A stretch of 64,000 nucleotides of DNA from Clavelina lepadiformis (GCF_947623445.1 NC_135246.1:16661856-16725855); one strand, 5' to 3'; numbered from the stretch's first letter, positions 1 through 11,576 are shown. Numbers and translations: made by a program. The notes: a model not told the origin generated them from the letters alone.

Positions 1-1
1 C

Positions 2-808
2 GCAATTCATATTTTACGACGCATCGTACGTTCAGTGGAAGGCTACCACAAAATAAATCACGTCATCAACTTGGTACGATGCTTGTTTGAAACCGATCAA
101 ATAGAAGAAGCAAAAGAATTTTGCAAAGATCTTCAATCGACTTTAAACTCCGAAAATTTTGCATCTGCAACCAAAAATATTTGCAAAAATTGTGACGTTG
201 ATTTACGTCAGTTAGCTGAAGATTTTGTTGAAAAAGATTACAAAACTTCCATCCGTTTGCTAAAATGTGCCTTTAAGGTTATTGCAACATTACATAGCGG
301 AGTAGAAAAGCTTGATAAGCTGCAAAATACAGCTTTTCGCATGACGAAGGTCGCACAAGAAATGTCTCGTCAAAATAACGGAAACGAATTCAAAAGTCAG
401 TTTGGATTTATGGATGAAATTACAGACGATATGCTTCGAGTGACAGACGTTGACTTAAAACCAAAATGCAAAAAAATCGCTCGGTGCTTATTCAACAAAG
501 CTTTGTGTTTTAAGTGTACTTTTTTTTATTCGCAATCAATCGAAGACAACAAACAAGCCATTCTTCTGATGAAAGCAGCATTTGGCGACGATGCCAAATT
601 TTACCGTGTTGTTGGGCAATGTTATAACAACCTTGGAGCTGCATATGAGGCTGACAAACAACTTATGGAAGCAGAAACGGCATATTTGCAAGCAAAGCAT
701 GTATATGAAGCTGTCACTGACTGGAATGACGACGACAACAAGCAATCATCCATCGGCTTAACAGATAATAATTTAAAAAGAGTAAGCGATCAATATCATA
801 ATTCATAA
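2..808 (+). CDS. RING-TPR gene A, exon 4 (partial, 5' part outside window)
   Basis: The reading frame is open from base 2 to the stop at 806-808 and aligns without gaps to exon 4 of the six later copies. It lacks only about the first nine codons after the conserved MKEK start of that segment, plus the upstream RING exons. The protein is helical, with a TPR-like C-terminus (CYNNLGAAYEADKQ followed by [11 protein letters not shown]). It is one of the more divergent copies (NSENFASATKN, CKKIARCLFNKALCFKCTFF). The function is not established. By analogy with siblings it is the substrate- or partner-binding half of a RING-type ubiquitin ligase. Confidence 0.8.
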   Translation, partial: AIHILRRIVRSVEGYHKINHVINLVRCLFETDQIEEAKEFCKDLQSTLNSENFASATKNICKNCDVDLRQLAEDFVEKDYKTSIRLLKCAFKVIATLHSGVEKLDKLQNTAFRMTKVAQEMSRQNNGNEFKSQFGFMDEITDDMLRVTDVDLKPKCKKIARCLFNKALCFKCTFFYSQSIEDNKQAILLMKAAFGDDAKFYRVVGQCYNNLGAAYEADKQLMEAETAYLQAKHVYEAVTDWNDDDNKQSSIGLTDNNLKRVSDQYHNS

Positions 809-939
809 ATGAATGATCCGTAATGTTCTTTTCTGTCCCGTATGTAAAATATTATTAATGATTACATTATTGTTGGTGTAGTGCCAAATTTGTTTCGGTT
901 TCCATATTTGTTTCAGGCGTTGTGACGTAGAGGTTTGGC

Positions 940-1146
940 ATGACTCAACGTAATATTTCGGCTCGAAAACCTTGGAGATTGCCCACCTGTTTATGGAAAA
1001 CCTATATAGTTACCAACTTTACTTACAAATACGGAACAATAAAAACTTACCATGAATACAAGATTTTTGATCGAAAAACTTGTGCTGATTCATGCGACAT
1101 TATTACGTCACGATGCCTGGAATTATTTGGCTCAACACCGGTATAA
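940..1146 (+). other. Conserved 68-codon ORF downstream of gene A
   Basis: The ORF begins ATGACTCAGCG about 130 bp after the TPR stop and 30 bp after a TTTGTTTCAG acceptor-like site. Homologous ORFs follow every TPR exon (8824, 14932, 36243, 49124, 58487), with an extra one at 51514. A second frame (1052-1252, 66 codons) is also open in most copies, so openness alone does not prove coding. I recognise no domain. It could be a downstream exon, a small gene or 3' flank. Confidence 0.3.
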
Positions 1147-2640
1147 ATTCATTGCTTTTTATGTTATTTTACTGAACCAACTTCTCATCAATTTGCGATA
1201 TAAACTTCTGCTATCTTTTGCATTTACATCTAGATTGATAAATGAAAAATAATCATAACTTACAAACTAAATTACAAGCCATTAACTGTAAAACAACAAT
1301 CTTCATTAGTGTGAACAATTCGTCATTATTGTTTGATTTTAATTTTAAATATATATGAAGTGCATGCACAAGTACGTCATATTTGCGGCATTTTATGTGT
1401 ATTTTTGATTGACTTTATTCTGTTTGCTTGCTTTCAAGTAAGTCAGGCATTTTAGAAGTTAATATTAATGGTATACAATAACTAATAATAACAATAACCA
1501 AAGACAAATGTGTGTAATTTTGTTGTGCTTGTGTTCCTTCTTGTTTCTGATAAGATGCGAACATAATGGGGAGTTGTATACTGAAATAACTTGTTTACTT
1601 TGTTGCTGAAGTAGTGATGTGTTTGAGACTTGCATAATATTTTTTGTTTGTCGTTTTATCTAATCCAGTTTGACAGACATTGATTCGATTTGTCTAAATT
1701 TTTGTTTGGACTTTTTGGTAAGTTTCTAATAACCAAAGATTTTAGCATTTTTAATTTCGATTATTTTGTGCTGAATTATAAGAAATATTTGTTAGAATAA
1801 CTTAAATTATCAACGAGCTTGCTCCACAATCTCCGTTTGTTGTTTGATATTTTTCCAAAGGTTTCGATTCAGCAGCTTAGATAGAAGCACCTTAAACTAT
1901 ATCTGAGTGTCTTAAAGTACAGTACAACAGACATAAACGACAAACATTGAAGCGAACAACATAAAACTCTGGTATAACTTACAGTATAGTCGTCTAATGA
2001 GGTCATAACTATAGCTCGTGAACAAAAGGTGTATAAATTTTTCCGAAAAAATCGTGCGTTCAAAGCTATTTTCACAGTTTCTTGCTTATCTAACTTACAT
2101 GTTATAACATAGTAACCTAAACTTACCTTCTAATCTAAATCTAAATCCAATAAAACCTTAAAAAATTTACGAACTCCGTTTCTCATGCACGTATTGTGTG
2201 GTTGCGCATCATCGTGTTTTCTTTTGTAACATTTTGATCAATGAGCTCCTTCTGAGTTTTTGGTATAATCTATTTTGATGACATAGTTTGGCATCCATGT
2301 TAAATATAAAGCTGTGCGTGTTTTCTGGGCCAGGGTTGGTCGACGGTATTTGGCTGTGGCCAATTAAATGTGGTTTTTTAAAGATTATCGGTTTGTTTTA
2401 TTCGCTTGACAACACTACAGTGTATAGTTACTCACAGTTAAAAGTGTTGCGGTTCACCGTAAATGTGAAATTAAGCCAGGCTTCACGAAAGATAGAATTT
2501 TCGTTACAATAGCTAAAATCAATTTTTTGCATAGTTTTCTTCTTAACAACAATCTATGTGACCTATACTTATAAGGTTAAAAAGCAACTCTCATAAATTT
2601 TGCTAGGTTTGTGTTCCCGATATTGGTTATAATAATGCAG
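1147..2640. other. Array spacer, no gene seen
   Basis: This AT-rich spacer is homologous to 15.1-16.2 kb, 36.5-37.6 kb, 49.4-51.3 kb and 51.8-52.9 kb. The short ORFs in it are not shared between copies. The start of a shared block is visible from the GGGCCAGGGTTGGTCGACGG stretch near 2329. I see no RNA gene or terminal repeats. Confidence 0.5.
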
Positions 2641-2678
2641 GAACTTTACTAACAAATCATAATTTAGATTACTGTAAT

Positions 2679-2966
2679 TTGAATCGAGTGCATTGGACAG
2701 TTTTATCTTTTCAAAACTCTAAAGTGAAAGCGAGGATCGGATTTGAAAAAGTAATTCCCGATGTCAACAAACAGCTATATACTATTTGTTTAAAATTTAT
2801 TACTTTTCAATTCATGCATAAGATTAACATCGATTGCATGAGAAACATCAGTTATCAAATAACACTTAAACAAACACATTCCATTGCTAGTTTATTCACT
2901 AAACCTGGAATGCGCCACTTTTTATTGTTTAAATTTGTTATGAACGAGTTTGTTATGAAGTGCTGA
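2679..2966 (+). other. Conserved 95-codon ORF (spacer ORF X), copy 1
   Basis: The ORF opens with TTG, so it is more likely an exon fragment than a complete gene. It stays open in four of five copies (also 18158, 37928, 53229; truncated at 9577). The open frame also continues upstream, and the copies differ there by a 3-nt indel (GGTTATAATAATGCA versus GATCATAATGCA), which keeps the frame. I recognise no family. It could be an old coding exon carried in the array or a neutral ORF in recently duplicated DNA. Confidence 0.3.
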
Positions 2967-2990
2967 TAAGGCTAAGTAAACTCTTCGTAA

Positions 2991-3230
2991 GTGCAAGTAT
3001 ATTGTTGTGCTTTTACTGCCATCATCACAATTGAAGTGATAGGTTTAGTGGTTTCATGGTTTTATTTAACGAATAAGGCTGAATGGAAGTTAAAGCATCT
3101 ATTTTATGCCTCGAAAGCGAAAGGTGTAAGCGTAACAAGAAAGATGTCTATCCAGATGATTAAATTTGGTCTTAATTGCAGCTCTAAGATAGATCTAAGT
3201 AGAAAATATGTTTCCATGAGTAAAATATGA
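2991..3230 (+). other. Conserved 79-codon ORF (spacer ORF Y), copy 1
   Basis: The ORF starts with GTG and ends TGA, overlapping the ATG of the decayed RING exon at 3227. It is kept at 18470, 38240 and 53541 but disrupted near 9.9-10.1 kb. A hydrophobic stretch (ITIEVIGLVVSWFYL) is followed by a lysine-rich half. It lies directly 5' of the RING relic, so it may be old 5' flank of that relic and not a gene. Confidence 0.25.
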
Positions 3231-3372
3231 GTACTTCGGCAAGCTGTGGTGAATGCTTCTTGTCCTATATCTCCAGATACTTAAAGAAAACCGATTCGAA
3301 TATTATCTTGTGGACATAATTTGTGTCACAGTTTTTGGTAGAGTACTTCATTACGTTATCTGGCTCACTCAG
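3227..3372 (+). pseudogene. Decayed RING exon 1 (relic copy 1)
   Basis: ATGAGTACTTCG matches the ATGAGTACC start of the functional RING exon 1. After a frameshift the DNA reads [27 protein letters not shown], lacking the second zinc cysteine and carrying in-frame stops, then ends at AG|GTAATA, where the functional exon ends AG|GTATAA. It sits about 1.5 kb upstream of the functional exon of gene B. The same defects recur in the other four relics, so it decayed before the array expanded. Confidence 0.8.
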
Positions 3373-4451
3373 GTAATATCATTACAATGAATTGTTTATA
3401 TTTGACGGTCATTTGCAAAATTTGCTAAATCATGGATAAATATCAAAATAACCACAGTATAGATAGATCTGGGCGCTTTATAAAGGCAAAGGATATCGTT
3501 TGAAGTCACGCTTTATTTTAATTTTTAATTTTTGTACTTTCAACCGTAAATGAACGTTGATAACTCTAAGTGGTATTTTCAGCAGTAACAGTTGCAAAAT
3601 GGTTCAGTTGAAAAAGGTTATAGTTTTTTCATTCTTTGAACATTGTCAAAACAGCGCTTCTGCAAACATAGTTTGATTTTAAAATTTATTCATTAACTCT
3701 AACAGTCGCCACTTTTATCTGTTTGACTTTGCAGTCGTAACAAATAAAACCACCATAAAAGAAATCGACCTTTAGTGAAATGCTGATGCAGACTATGTAA
3801 AAGCAGAGCAATCTGCTCTTTAAAACGTACAGATTTGGGTAAATTTGATGTCTCGACATTGTAACAGATAGTGATAAGTTTATACTATTTTTATGGGTAA
3901 TATGGTCCAAGTAAGTATAAGTAAGTAAGTAGAATGAGTAAGTAAATGTAAGCTTTAGCAGATCTTAGCAGCAGGTTACATAAATAAGTTAATATATAAT
4001 TATCACAAACACTTTTTACTGCGAAATTACTGTAACATCGAACAATTGTCTCGTGGTTTAAGTTTTTGTCGATAGAAAATAGTATAATGTAGTAGAGGTA
4101 CGAAAATAACTTGAGTTCGTGAACCTGAGCTTTTGATCCGAACATTCGTGGGTAATCAAGCCGAGCTCGAACGTTTCACGTCATAATCGGAACAAACAAA
4201 AATATTAAATCTGAGAAATATGCCTTTCGTTTTATATTGAGCAACTACGTGCAATGTCTCGACCAGAGTATACAGTAACGTTCTCGGTATATGGAGTACG
4301 TGCACTTTATGGATGTTTGAAATGAAACCATTTGACAGTCACAAGTTGAAAATTCAGCAACATTAACTTGTAATCCTTAGCACTACCGCTTCGTGATTGT
4401 TTTCAATAACAATGTCTTGGCAGCAAATTTTAATAAACGATAGAAATATTT
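3373..4451. other. Upstream spacer of gene B with AAGT simple repeat
   Basis: This conserved array spacer has no convincing gene. An (AAGT)n-like simple repeat lies at about 3909-3948 and recurs at the equivalent place in each unit (about 10802, 19396, 39157, 45269 and 54459). The minus-strand ORFs here are not kept with coding-type change. The promoter of gene B must lie within this interval or in 4452-4784, but I see no definite TATA or initiator. Confidence 0.5.
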
Positions 4452-4634
4452 ATGTTAAAGAAAATTCTTTGGCAATCAAAATATTCCTTTATTTATTTAA
4501 AAGAAAACTTAATTCTGCATAGAGTAAATATCAAGAACGGGAAACACTTAAATCTGACGATGTTTGTGCCAAGTGTTATAAGGTTTTATGGGCTAGTGTT
4601 AGTGTTTGGCACATTCACATTGCTGCAAATATAG
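4452..4634 (+). other. ATG-initiated ORF about 330 bp upstream of the RING start (gene B unit)
   Basis: The ORF starts ATGTTAAAGAAAATT and aligns with ORFs at 11343-11576 and 19937-20152, but this copy is frameshifted (NGKHLNLT instead of NGNKLKTDDVCAKCY). In the units of genes E, F and G an early codon is TGA, so the frame is closed. That pattern argues against a protein under constraint. It may be 5' untranslated sequence of the RING-TPR transcript. Confidence 0.25.
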
Positions 4635-4784
4635 CTATAGTTGACAGTAAATCAATAAAATCATTCAAAAAATTAAATTAAAGACAAGGTAAATATTACT
4701 TCCTTAACTCTTCTTAACTTCAGCAATTACAGCACATAAAGGTATTTCTAATAATACAGATAGCCATTTGAAAGATTTTTAATT

Positions 4785-7700
4785 ATGAGTACCAGTGGCA
4801 GTTATGACGATGTGTCTTGTCCTATATGTCTGGATACTTTACGAAAACCGATTCGAATATTGACTTGTGGACACAATTTTTGTCAAGTTTGCTTGGTGGA
4901 GTATTCTCGAACATCGACGACATCACCAAGGTATAATGTAAATATACAGGTTGATAAGCTGATTGTGGGTTGTTATTGGTGCATTACACGTTTGCTTCAG
5001 CTGAACAATTTGTAATAAAGCAAACAAACTGAACTATGTAGAGAAAAAAGTTCGTTCTGAAAGCAAAAAAAAAAACAATGAACAGAATGAAAACTATATT
5101 AAATATCGTAGATATATTGTAATACACTGAAAACATTTGGCTCTTAAACAAACAATACTGTAGTAGGCTATTTATTTATATGAAGTTACTGAATCCATTT
5201 TTTCACTAAAGTTGTCCAACATGCCGGAAAGTAATCCACGTGGACTCCAACAGTGTAGAATCTTTTCCTCGAAACTGGACAGTGGAAAATATGATTGAAC
5301 GACTTAGTATTTCAAACAAGGTAATATGTCAAAATTGTTTGCAAATTGCAAGTTGTAAACTTGTAAGTTTCTAGGATATACTTCGATTAATTGTTTTGCT
5401 ATTCCATATTATTGCCTTTAACTGTACAGGAGCAACCGACCACCTCCTCGGCAGGCTCGGCGAGATTTGGCGGAGGAAGAAAACTGAAAAGTCAGGAATC
5501 GATACAATTACGAAGTAATTTAGTGTTTAATTTATATCAAGTATTGACGTTGATATTGCAACCAATGATAATTGTATTTGGTAAAAAAATCAAGAATTAT
5601 AAAAATTATATTTTTAACACTTGTTTTCCGACTGTCTGTCGAAAGTCGAATCCTCTGTGTAACCGTGTGGAACCGGATATACAACAATCTTTAATTCTTT
5701 GAGTTTGACCAAAAGACTCAAAACCCCAACGTAGAATTAAATCAAATCTGCCGGACCACTCTCCAGCCGAGCGCCACACACTAAAAAACCACGAATTCCA
5801 ACACGGCCAAGAAAATAAGCGCGTGGCGCTGATTACTAGGTCCTCAAGGATAGCGGAGTAACGCGTCAAAAGAAATGAGCTAAAACCATGCACATGTAGT
5901 TGGTAAAAAAGTGCGGCAGTGCGCGAGCAGTCATAAAAACCGACAAGATTACAGACAAATGAAGCAATGCACCGTGCCAATAGAAAAAATGTTAACACAC
6001 ACACACACTGGACTAAATTACTGTATAAGAGTGAAGTAAACAAACTCTTCATAGACACATTAAGATAAAAACTCCATAACAATTTAAGGGATTCTAGATA
6101 TGAAAACAAACTCTAAATAATAATAAATAGCATACACAGTAAACAAATGCCTTATAAGCTAGGTCAGGGCTACTCAACTATTTTTAGCAAATAAGGTCCA
6201 GTTACAAAAGTTCAAAATTTGCTTAGGTCCGTTATAACTCTCATGAAATAATTTACAGTCATGCAAATGTATTAAAATACGTTATATAAAACAATATAAT
6301 TCTCTGGATAGGTGTTAATTTAATTTTAAAATCTTTGGATTTTTTAACACAACATGAAAAACGGTATATACAAAATTCGTTAAAGCGGTATTAGCAAAAG
6401 CAATAAGCGAAATTTATTTATTGTTCTGTTAGTCACAGCTATAGTGGGAGAATTGTCGTTACTTATTTCTTGCTAGTTCTTTAAATTTTGGTTCTAAATT
6501 AGCGAGAGCGAGTGGTGAAGGGTTTCATTGGTCATACAGATGCGAAATTTATTCTTTATGAAGTTCATGTTTGAAAACGCTGACTCGCAGCTGTGCATTG
6601 TGACGTCAACAAGGCTTGTTTGAAATTGTACTATTGTCTGCTCTTTTTTTGTTTTGGCAAATCAACAATAATGGATTTGGTTTTGTTAAAAAACTCGTGT
6701 CCTTTAGGAAGTCACAAATATCCTTGTGACTTCATTGATTGCCCCGATTGACAAACGACCTATTAACGAAAGCCACTAGACTAGTTTGAGCTACCACTTA
6801 CACACTTGCTGATTAATTAAATAAGCAGGAATAAAAAAAACTAATGATAAACGATTTCATTTGCGTAAATGCTGAGACAGATAAGGTCCGGATTCAACAC
6901 TGAAAAGGTCCGCATTCGGACGGCGGTCCACCAGTTGAGTAGCCCTGAGCTAGGTGAGACAACATTAAAATGCAGCGCTTATAAAACAGGTGCCTAAAAA
7001 TATCCCCTGACACTTTCATTGGACTATTTCAATCTGAGGAATTTTCAGCTTACGAGTTACATTTGCAAATGTAAAGTCAATAATAATGAAATAATGTAAA
7101 GAAGTTTTTTTTCTAAATTCTGGACGATATCGATTCTACTGTTAGTTTAAATCATTACTGAATCTTCGTCATTTCCAGCTTCATTTATTACACTCAGGAA
7201 ACCTCATCTGCGGAAGAGATAGTAGGATGCTCTCAGTAGGCGGCACAGACATTTTTCACTTATTTATTTGTTGTAAACAAACATTTGATTTAAAAAGTGT
7301 GTGATGGGTATCGCTCGTTATTTGCGATTTGCCTGTCACGCATGTTGTTTGCTTTGAGAAAGCGGTATAAGCACTTTCATGACAAGCAATCGATTTAATA
7401 GTTATCGAGATATTGACGAAACTTCCGTTTACTTAATACTTGTGCGTTGGATTAACACAAGCAGTTTTTGAGCGCTCGGTTCTTATACGTAAGATATTAT
7501 TGGAAGTGACGCGCCACTTTGAAAGTCGGATTCTGTGGTCGATGTAAAGCGAAAGTCACTCGAGCGCCACAAGATAAACGTGTCTAAGATTGGGATGAAT
7601 ACAAGGAATAAACTAAAACAAAAGATATAAGCAAAAACGCACAAAAAAACAAACAAAACAATAAACAGATAAAGGGTCCATTTGAATTTAGAAGTGGAAT

Positions 7701-8692
7701 AGCGATTTAATTTGGAAGAAGTTACTTTCTGCTCTGTTTTGCGCTATCTGTTTTACATTCCTTTCATATGCGACGAAGACATGTTATGGGTAACTTTGTG
7801 ACAAACGGTATATAGCAATTAAATAACTAACATATTTCTTTTTAATAGGCTTAGTTGAGCAAGATATGAAAGAAAAGAGGTATGATGACGCAATTCCTAT
7901 TTTACGACGCATCGTACGTTCAGTGGAAAGTTACCACAAAATAAATCACGTCATCAACTTGGTACGATGCTTGTTTGAAACCAATCAAATGGAAGAAGCA
8001 AAAGAATTTTGCAAAGTTCTTCAATCTACGTTGAACTCTGCAAACTTTACATCTGCAACGAAAGATATTTGCAATAATTGTGACGTTGAGTTACTTAAGT
8101 TAGCTGAAGATTTTATTGGAAAAGATTACAAATCTTCCATCATGTTGTTGAGATGTGCTTTTAAGGTTATTGCAACATTACATAGCGGTGAACAAACGAA
8201 AAACTGCAAAATACAGCTTTTCGCATGACGAAGGTCGCTGAAGAAATGTCTCGTCAAAATAACCACAACGAATTCAAAAGCCAGTTTGGATTTATGGATG
8301 AAATTATTGACGATATGCTTCGAGTGACAGACGTTGACTTAAAAACCAAATGCGAAAAACTCGCTTGGTGCTTGAAGCACAGAGCTTTGTGTTTTTATAA
8401 TACTTCTTTTATTTCGCAATCAATCGAAGACAACAAACAAGCAATTCTTCTGATGAAAGCAGCATTCGGCGACGATGCCAAATTTTACCATGTTGTTGGG
8501 ATTTGTTATAACAACCTTGGAGCTGCATATGAGAATGACGAACAACTTATGGAAGCAGAGACGTCGTATTTGCAAGCAAAGCATGTATATGAAGCTGTCA
8601 CTGACTGGAATGACGACCACCACAAGCAATCATCCATCGGCTTAACAGAAAATAATTTAAAAAGAATAAGTGATCAACAACATAATTCATAA
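4785..8692 (+). pseudogene. RING-TPR gene B, frameshifted in exon 4
   Basis: Exons are 4785-4930, 5212-5320, 5430-5514 and 7849-8692, joined by GT-AG introns with phases 2, 0 and 1. Exons 1-2 give a C3HC4 RING of about residues 12-53 (CPIC, CGH, CLVEY, CPTC). Exon 3 is a serine/glycine-rich linker ([18 protein letters not shown]). Exon 4 carries the TPR-like region. Near 8196 a 4-bp deletion relative to all siblings breaks the frame: the upstream frame stops after about 120 codons of exon 4 and the rest resumes at 8225. The likely product is a RING protein truncated in the middle of its helical domain. Intron 3 (5515-7848) contains a hAT element. Confidence 0.8.
6165..6947. mobile_element. 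Non-autonomous hAT element in intron 3 of gene B
   Basis: The termini CAGGGCTACTCAACT and AGTTGAGTAGCCCTG are exact inverted repeats, flanked by the 8-bp duplication AGCTAGGT (6157-6164 and 6948-6955). Both features are typical of hAT transposons. The minus strand at about 6494-6610 encodes SCESAFSNMNFIKNKFR and the following MTNETL, the conserved C-terminal dimerisation motif of hAT transposases. It is therefore a deletion derivative of an autonomous element. It is absent from the same intron in other copies. Confidence 0.92.
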
Positions 8693-9576
8693 ATGAATGA
8701 TCTATAATGTTCTTTTCTGTCCTGTATATAAAATATTCTTAATGATTACACTACTGTAGCTGTAGTGCCAAATTTGTTTTGGTTTCAATATTTGTTTCAG
8801 GCGTTGTGATGTAGAAGTTTGACATGATTCAGCGTAATTTTCCCGCTCGAAAATCTTCAAGATTGCCCACATGTTTATGGAAAACCTACAAAGTTACAAA
8901 CTTAAATTACAAATACGGAACAATACAAACTTACCATGAATACAAGATTTTTGATCGAAAAACTTGTGCTGATTCATGCGACATTATTACGTCACAGTGC
9001 CAGGAATTATTTGGTTCAAAACCATTGTAAATTATTTGCTTTTTATGTTAGTTTACTGAACCAACTTCTCATCAATTTGCGATATAAACGTGTGTTATCT
9101 TTTGCATTTACATCTACGTTGATAAATGAAAAATAATCATACCTTACAAACTAAATTACAAGCTATTAACTATAATAAGTATTAACCGAAATCGTTTGAT
9201 GATTATCTTTTGGCCGTCACTATTTTTCTGATGTTTGGCTGTGACCAAATAAATGTGAATTTTAAAGATGATCGGTTTGTTTTATTAGCGTGACAACACT
9301 ACAGTGTATAGTTACTCACAGTTAAAAGTGTTGCGGTTCACCGTAAACGTGAAATTAATCTTGGCTTCATGAAAGAGAGAATTTTCGTTACAATAGCTAA
9401 AATCAATTTTTTGCATAACTTTCTTCTTAACATAAAGCCCTCTATTTAGCAACAAGCTATGTGACCTATACTTAAGGTTAAAAAGCAACTCTCATAAATT
9501 TTGCTAGATTTGTGTTCCCGATATTGATCGTAATGCAGGAACTTTAGTAACAAATCATAATTTAGATTACTGTAAA
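8693..9576. other. Spacer between genes B and C, first part (shortened)
   Basis: It carries the conserved post-TPR ORF at 8824-9030. At about 9160-9240 it jumps from the TAACTGTAA-type sequence directly to the TTTGGCTGTGAC block, so roughly 1 kb present in the other spacers has been deleted. No other gene is seen. Confidence 0.5.
8824..9030 (+). other. Conserved 68-codon ORF downstream of gene B
   Basis: It is homologous to 940-1146 and begins ATGATTCAGCG. The segment HEYKIFDRKTCADSCDIIT is identical to the gene A copy, while other positions vary. Coding status is unresolved because the overlapping frame 8936-9136 is also open. Confidence 0.3.
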
Positions 9577-9759
9577 TTGAATCGAGTGCATTGGACAGTT
9601 TTATCTTTTCAAAACTCTAAAGTGAAATTGGGGGTCGGATTTGACAAAGTAATTCCCGATGTCAACAAACAGCAATATACTATTTCTTTAAAATTTATTA
9701 CTTTTCAATTCATGCATAAGATTAATATCAATTGCATAAAAACATCAGTTATCAAATAA
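9577..9759 (+). pseudogene. Spacer ORF X, copy 2, truncated
   Basis: It matches the 95-codon ORF at 2679 up to KININC, then a small deletion (ATTGCATAAAAACATC in place of ATTGCATGAGAAACATC) shifts the frame to an early stop. The following ORF Y is also broken by deletions around 9900-9970. This is the most decayed of the five copies. Confidence 0.4.
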
Positions 9760-10119
9760 CACTTAAAGCAAACACATTTCATTGCTAGTTTATTCACTAA
9801 ACCTGGAATGCGCCACTTTTTATTGTTTAAATTTGTTATGAACGAGTTTGTTATGAAGTGCTGATAAGGCAAAATAAACTCTTCGTACGTGCAAGTATAT
9901 TGCTGTGCATTTACAGTCCTGCCATCATCACAATTGAAGTGATAAGTTTACTGGTTTGATGGTTTTAAAGGCTGAATGGAAATTAAAGCATCTATTTTAT
10001 GCCAGGAAAGCTAAAGGTGTGAGCGTAACAAGAAAGATGTCTATCCAGGTGATTAAATTTGGTCTTAATTGCAGCTCTTATATAGATCTAAGTATAAAAT
10101 ATATTTCCATGAGTAAAAG

Positions 10120-10265
10120 ATGAGTACTTCGACAAGCTGTGGCGAATGCTTCTTATCCTATATCTCCAGATACTTAAAGAAAACCGATTCGAATATTATC
10201 TTTTGGACATAATTTTTGAGACATTTTTTGGTAGAGTACTTCATTACGTTATCTGGCTCACTCAG
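10120..10265 (+). pseudogene. Decayed RING exon 1 (relic copy 2)
   Basis: It has the same frameshift and stops as the relic at 3227, and it additionally changes CTTGTGG to CTTTTGG, removing another zinc cysteine codon. It ends at AG|GTAATA and lies about 1.4 kb upstream of functional exon 1 of gene C. Confidence 0.75.
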
Positions 10266-11342
10266 GTAATATCATTACAATGAATTGGTTATATTTGACG
10301 GTCATTTGCAAAATTTGCTAAATCATGGATAAATATCAAAATAACCACAGTAGATAGATCTGGGCACTTTATAAAGGCAAAGAATATAGTTTGAAGTCAC
10401 GCTTTATTTTAATTTTTAATTTTTGTACTTTCAACCGTAAATGAACGTTGCTAACTCTAAGTGGTATTTTCAGCAGTAACAGTTGCAAAATGGTTCAGTT
10501 GAAAAAGGTTATAGTTTTTTTCATTCTTTGAACATTGTAAAACAGCGCTTCTGCAAACATAGTTTGATTTTAAAATTTATTGATTAACTTTAACAGTCGC
10601 CACTTTTATCTGTTTGACTTTGCAGTCGTAACAAATAAAATCACCATAAAACAAATCGACCTTTAGTGAAATGCTGACGCAGACAATGTGAAAGCGGAGC
10701 AATCTGCTCTTTAAAACGTACAGATTTGGGTAAATTTGATGTCTCGAAATTGTAACAGATAGTGATAAGTTTATACTATTTTTATGAGTGATATGGTCCA
10801 TGTAAGTATAAGTAAGTAAGTAGAATGAGTAAGTAAATGTAAGCTTTAGCAGGTCTTAGCAGCAGGTTACATAGTTAAATTAATATATAATTATCACAAA
10901 CAGTTTTTGCTGCGAACTTACCGTAACATCGAACAATTGCCTCGTGGTTTAAGTTTTTGTTGATAGCAAATGGTATAATGCAGTAGAGATACAAAAATAA
11001 CTCGAGTTCGTGAACCTAAATTTTTGATCCGAACATTCGTGGGTAATCAAGCCGAGCTCGAACGTTTCACGTCATAATCGGAACAAACAAAAATATTAAA
11101 TCTGAGAAATGTGCTTTTCTTTTTATATTGAGTAGCTACGTGCAATATCTCGACCAGAGTATACAGTAACGTTCTCGGTATATGGAGTACGTGCATTTTA
11201 TGGATGTTTGAAATGAAACCATTTGACAGTCACAAATTGAAAATTCAGCAACATTAACTTGTAATCCTTAGCACTACCGCTTCGCGATTGTTTTCAAGAA
11301 CAATGTCTTGGCAACAAATTTTAATAAACGATAGAAATATTT
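10266..11342. other. Upstream spacer of gene C
   Basis: It is homologous to 3373-4451, with the AAGT simple repeat at about 10802-10840. I see no gene or RNA in it. Confidence 0.45.
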
Positions 11343-11576
11343 ATGTTAAAGAAAATTCTTTGGCAATCAAAATATTTTTTTATTTATTTAAAAGAAAACT
11401 TAACTCTGCATAGAGTAAATATCAAGAACGGGAATAAACTTAAAACTGACGATGTTTGTGCCAAGTGTTATAAGGTTTTATGGGCTAGTGTTAGTGTTTG
11501 GCACATTCACAGCATTGCTGCAAATATAGCTATAGTTGACAGTAAATCAATAAAATCATTAAAAAAATTAAATTAA
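11343..11576 (+). other. Upstream ORF of gene C unit (77 codons)
   Basis: This is the longest version of the upstream ORF family and includes a CAKCY motif followed by VLWASVSVWHIH. It is interrupted by stops in the E, F and G units, so I do not call it a gene. It ends about 100 bp before the RING start. Confidence 0.25.

Noticed and set aside
536-745. Minus-strand 69-codon ORFs opposite every TPR exon (also 8420, 14528, 35841, 58083)
   Set aside because: They recur only because the sense strand is conserved coding sequence, and they show no domain or independent support.
3909-3948. AAGT/GTAA repeats considered as a CRISPR-like or telomere-like array
   Set aside because: They are simple 4-bp microsatellite units without spacers, repeated in each array unit because the unit was duplicated.
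5606-6109. 167-codon minus-strand ORF in intron 3 of gene B
   Set aside because: Equivalent DNA in other copies is interrupted by stops and indels; low-complexity CA repeats contribute. It is a chance ORF in an intron.
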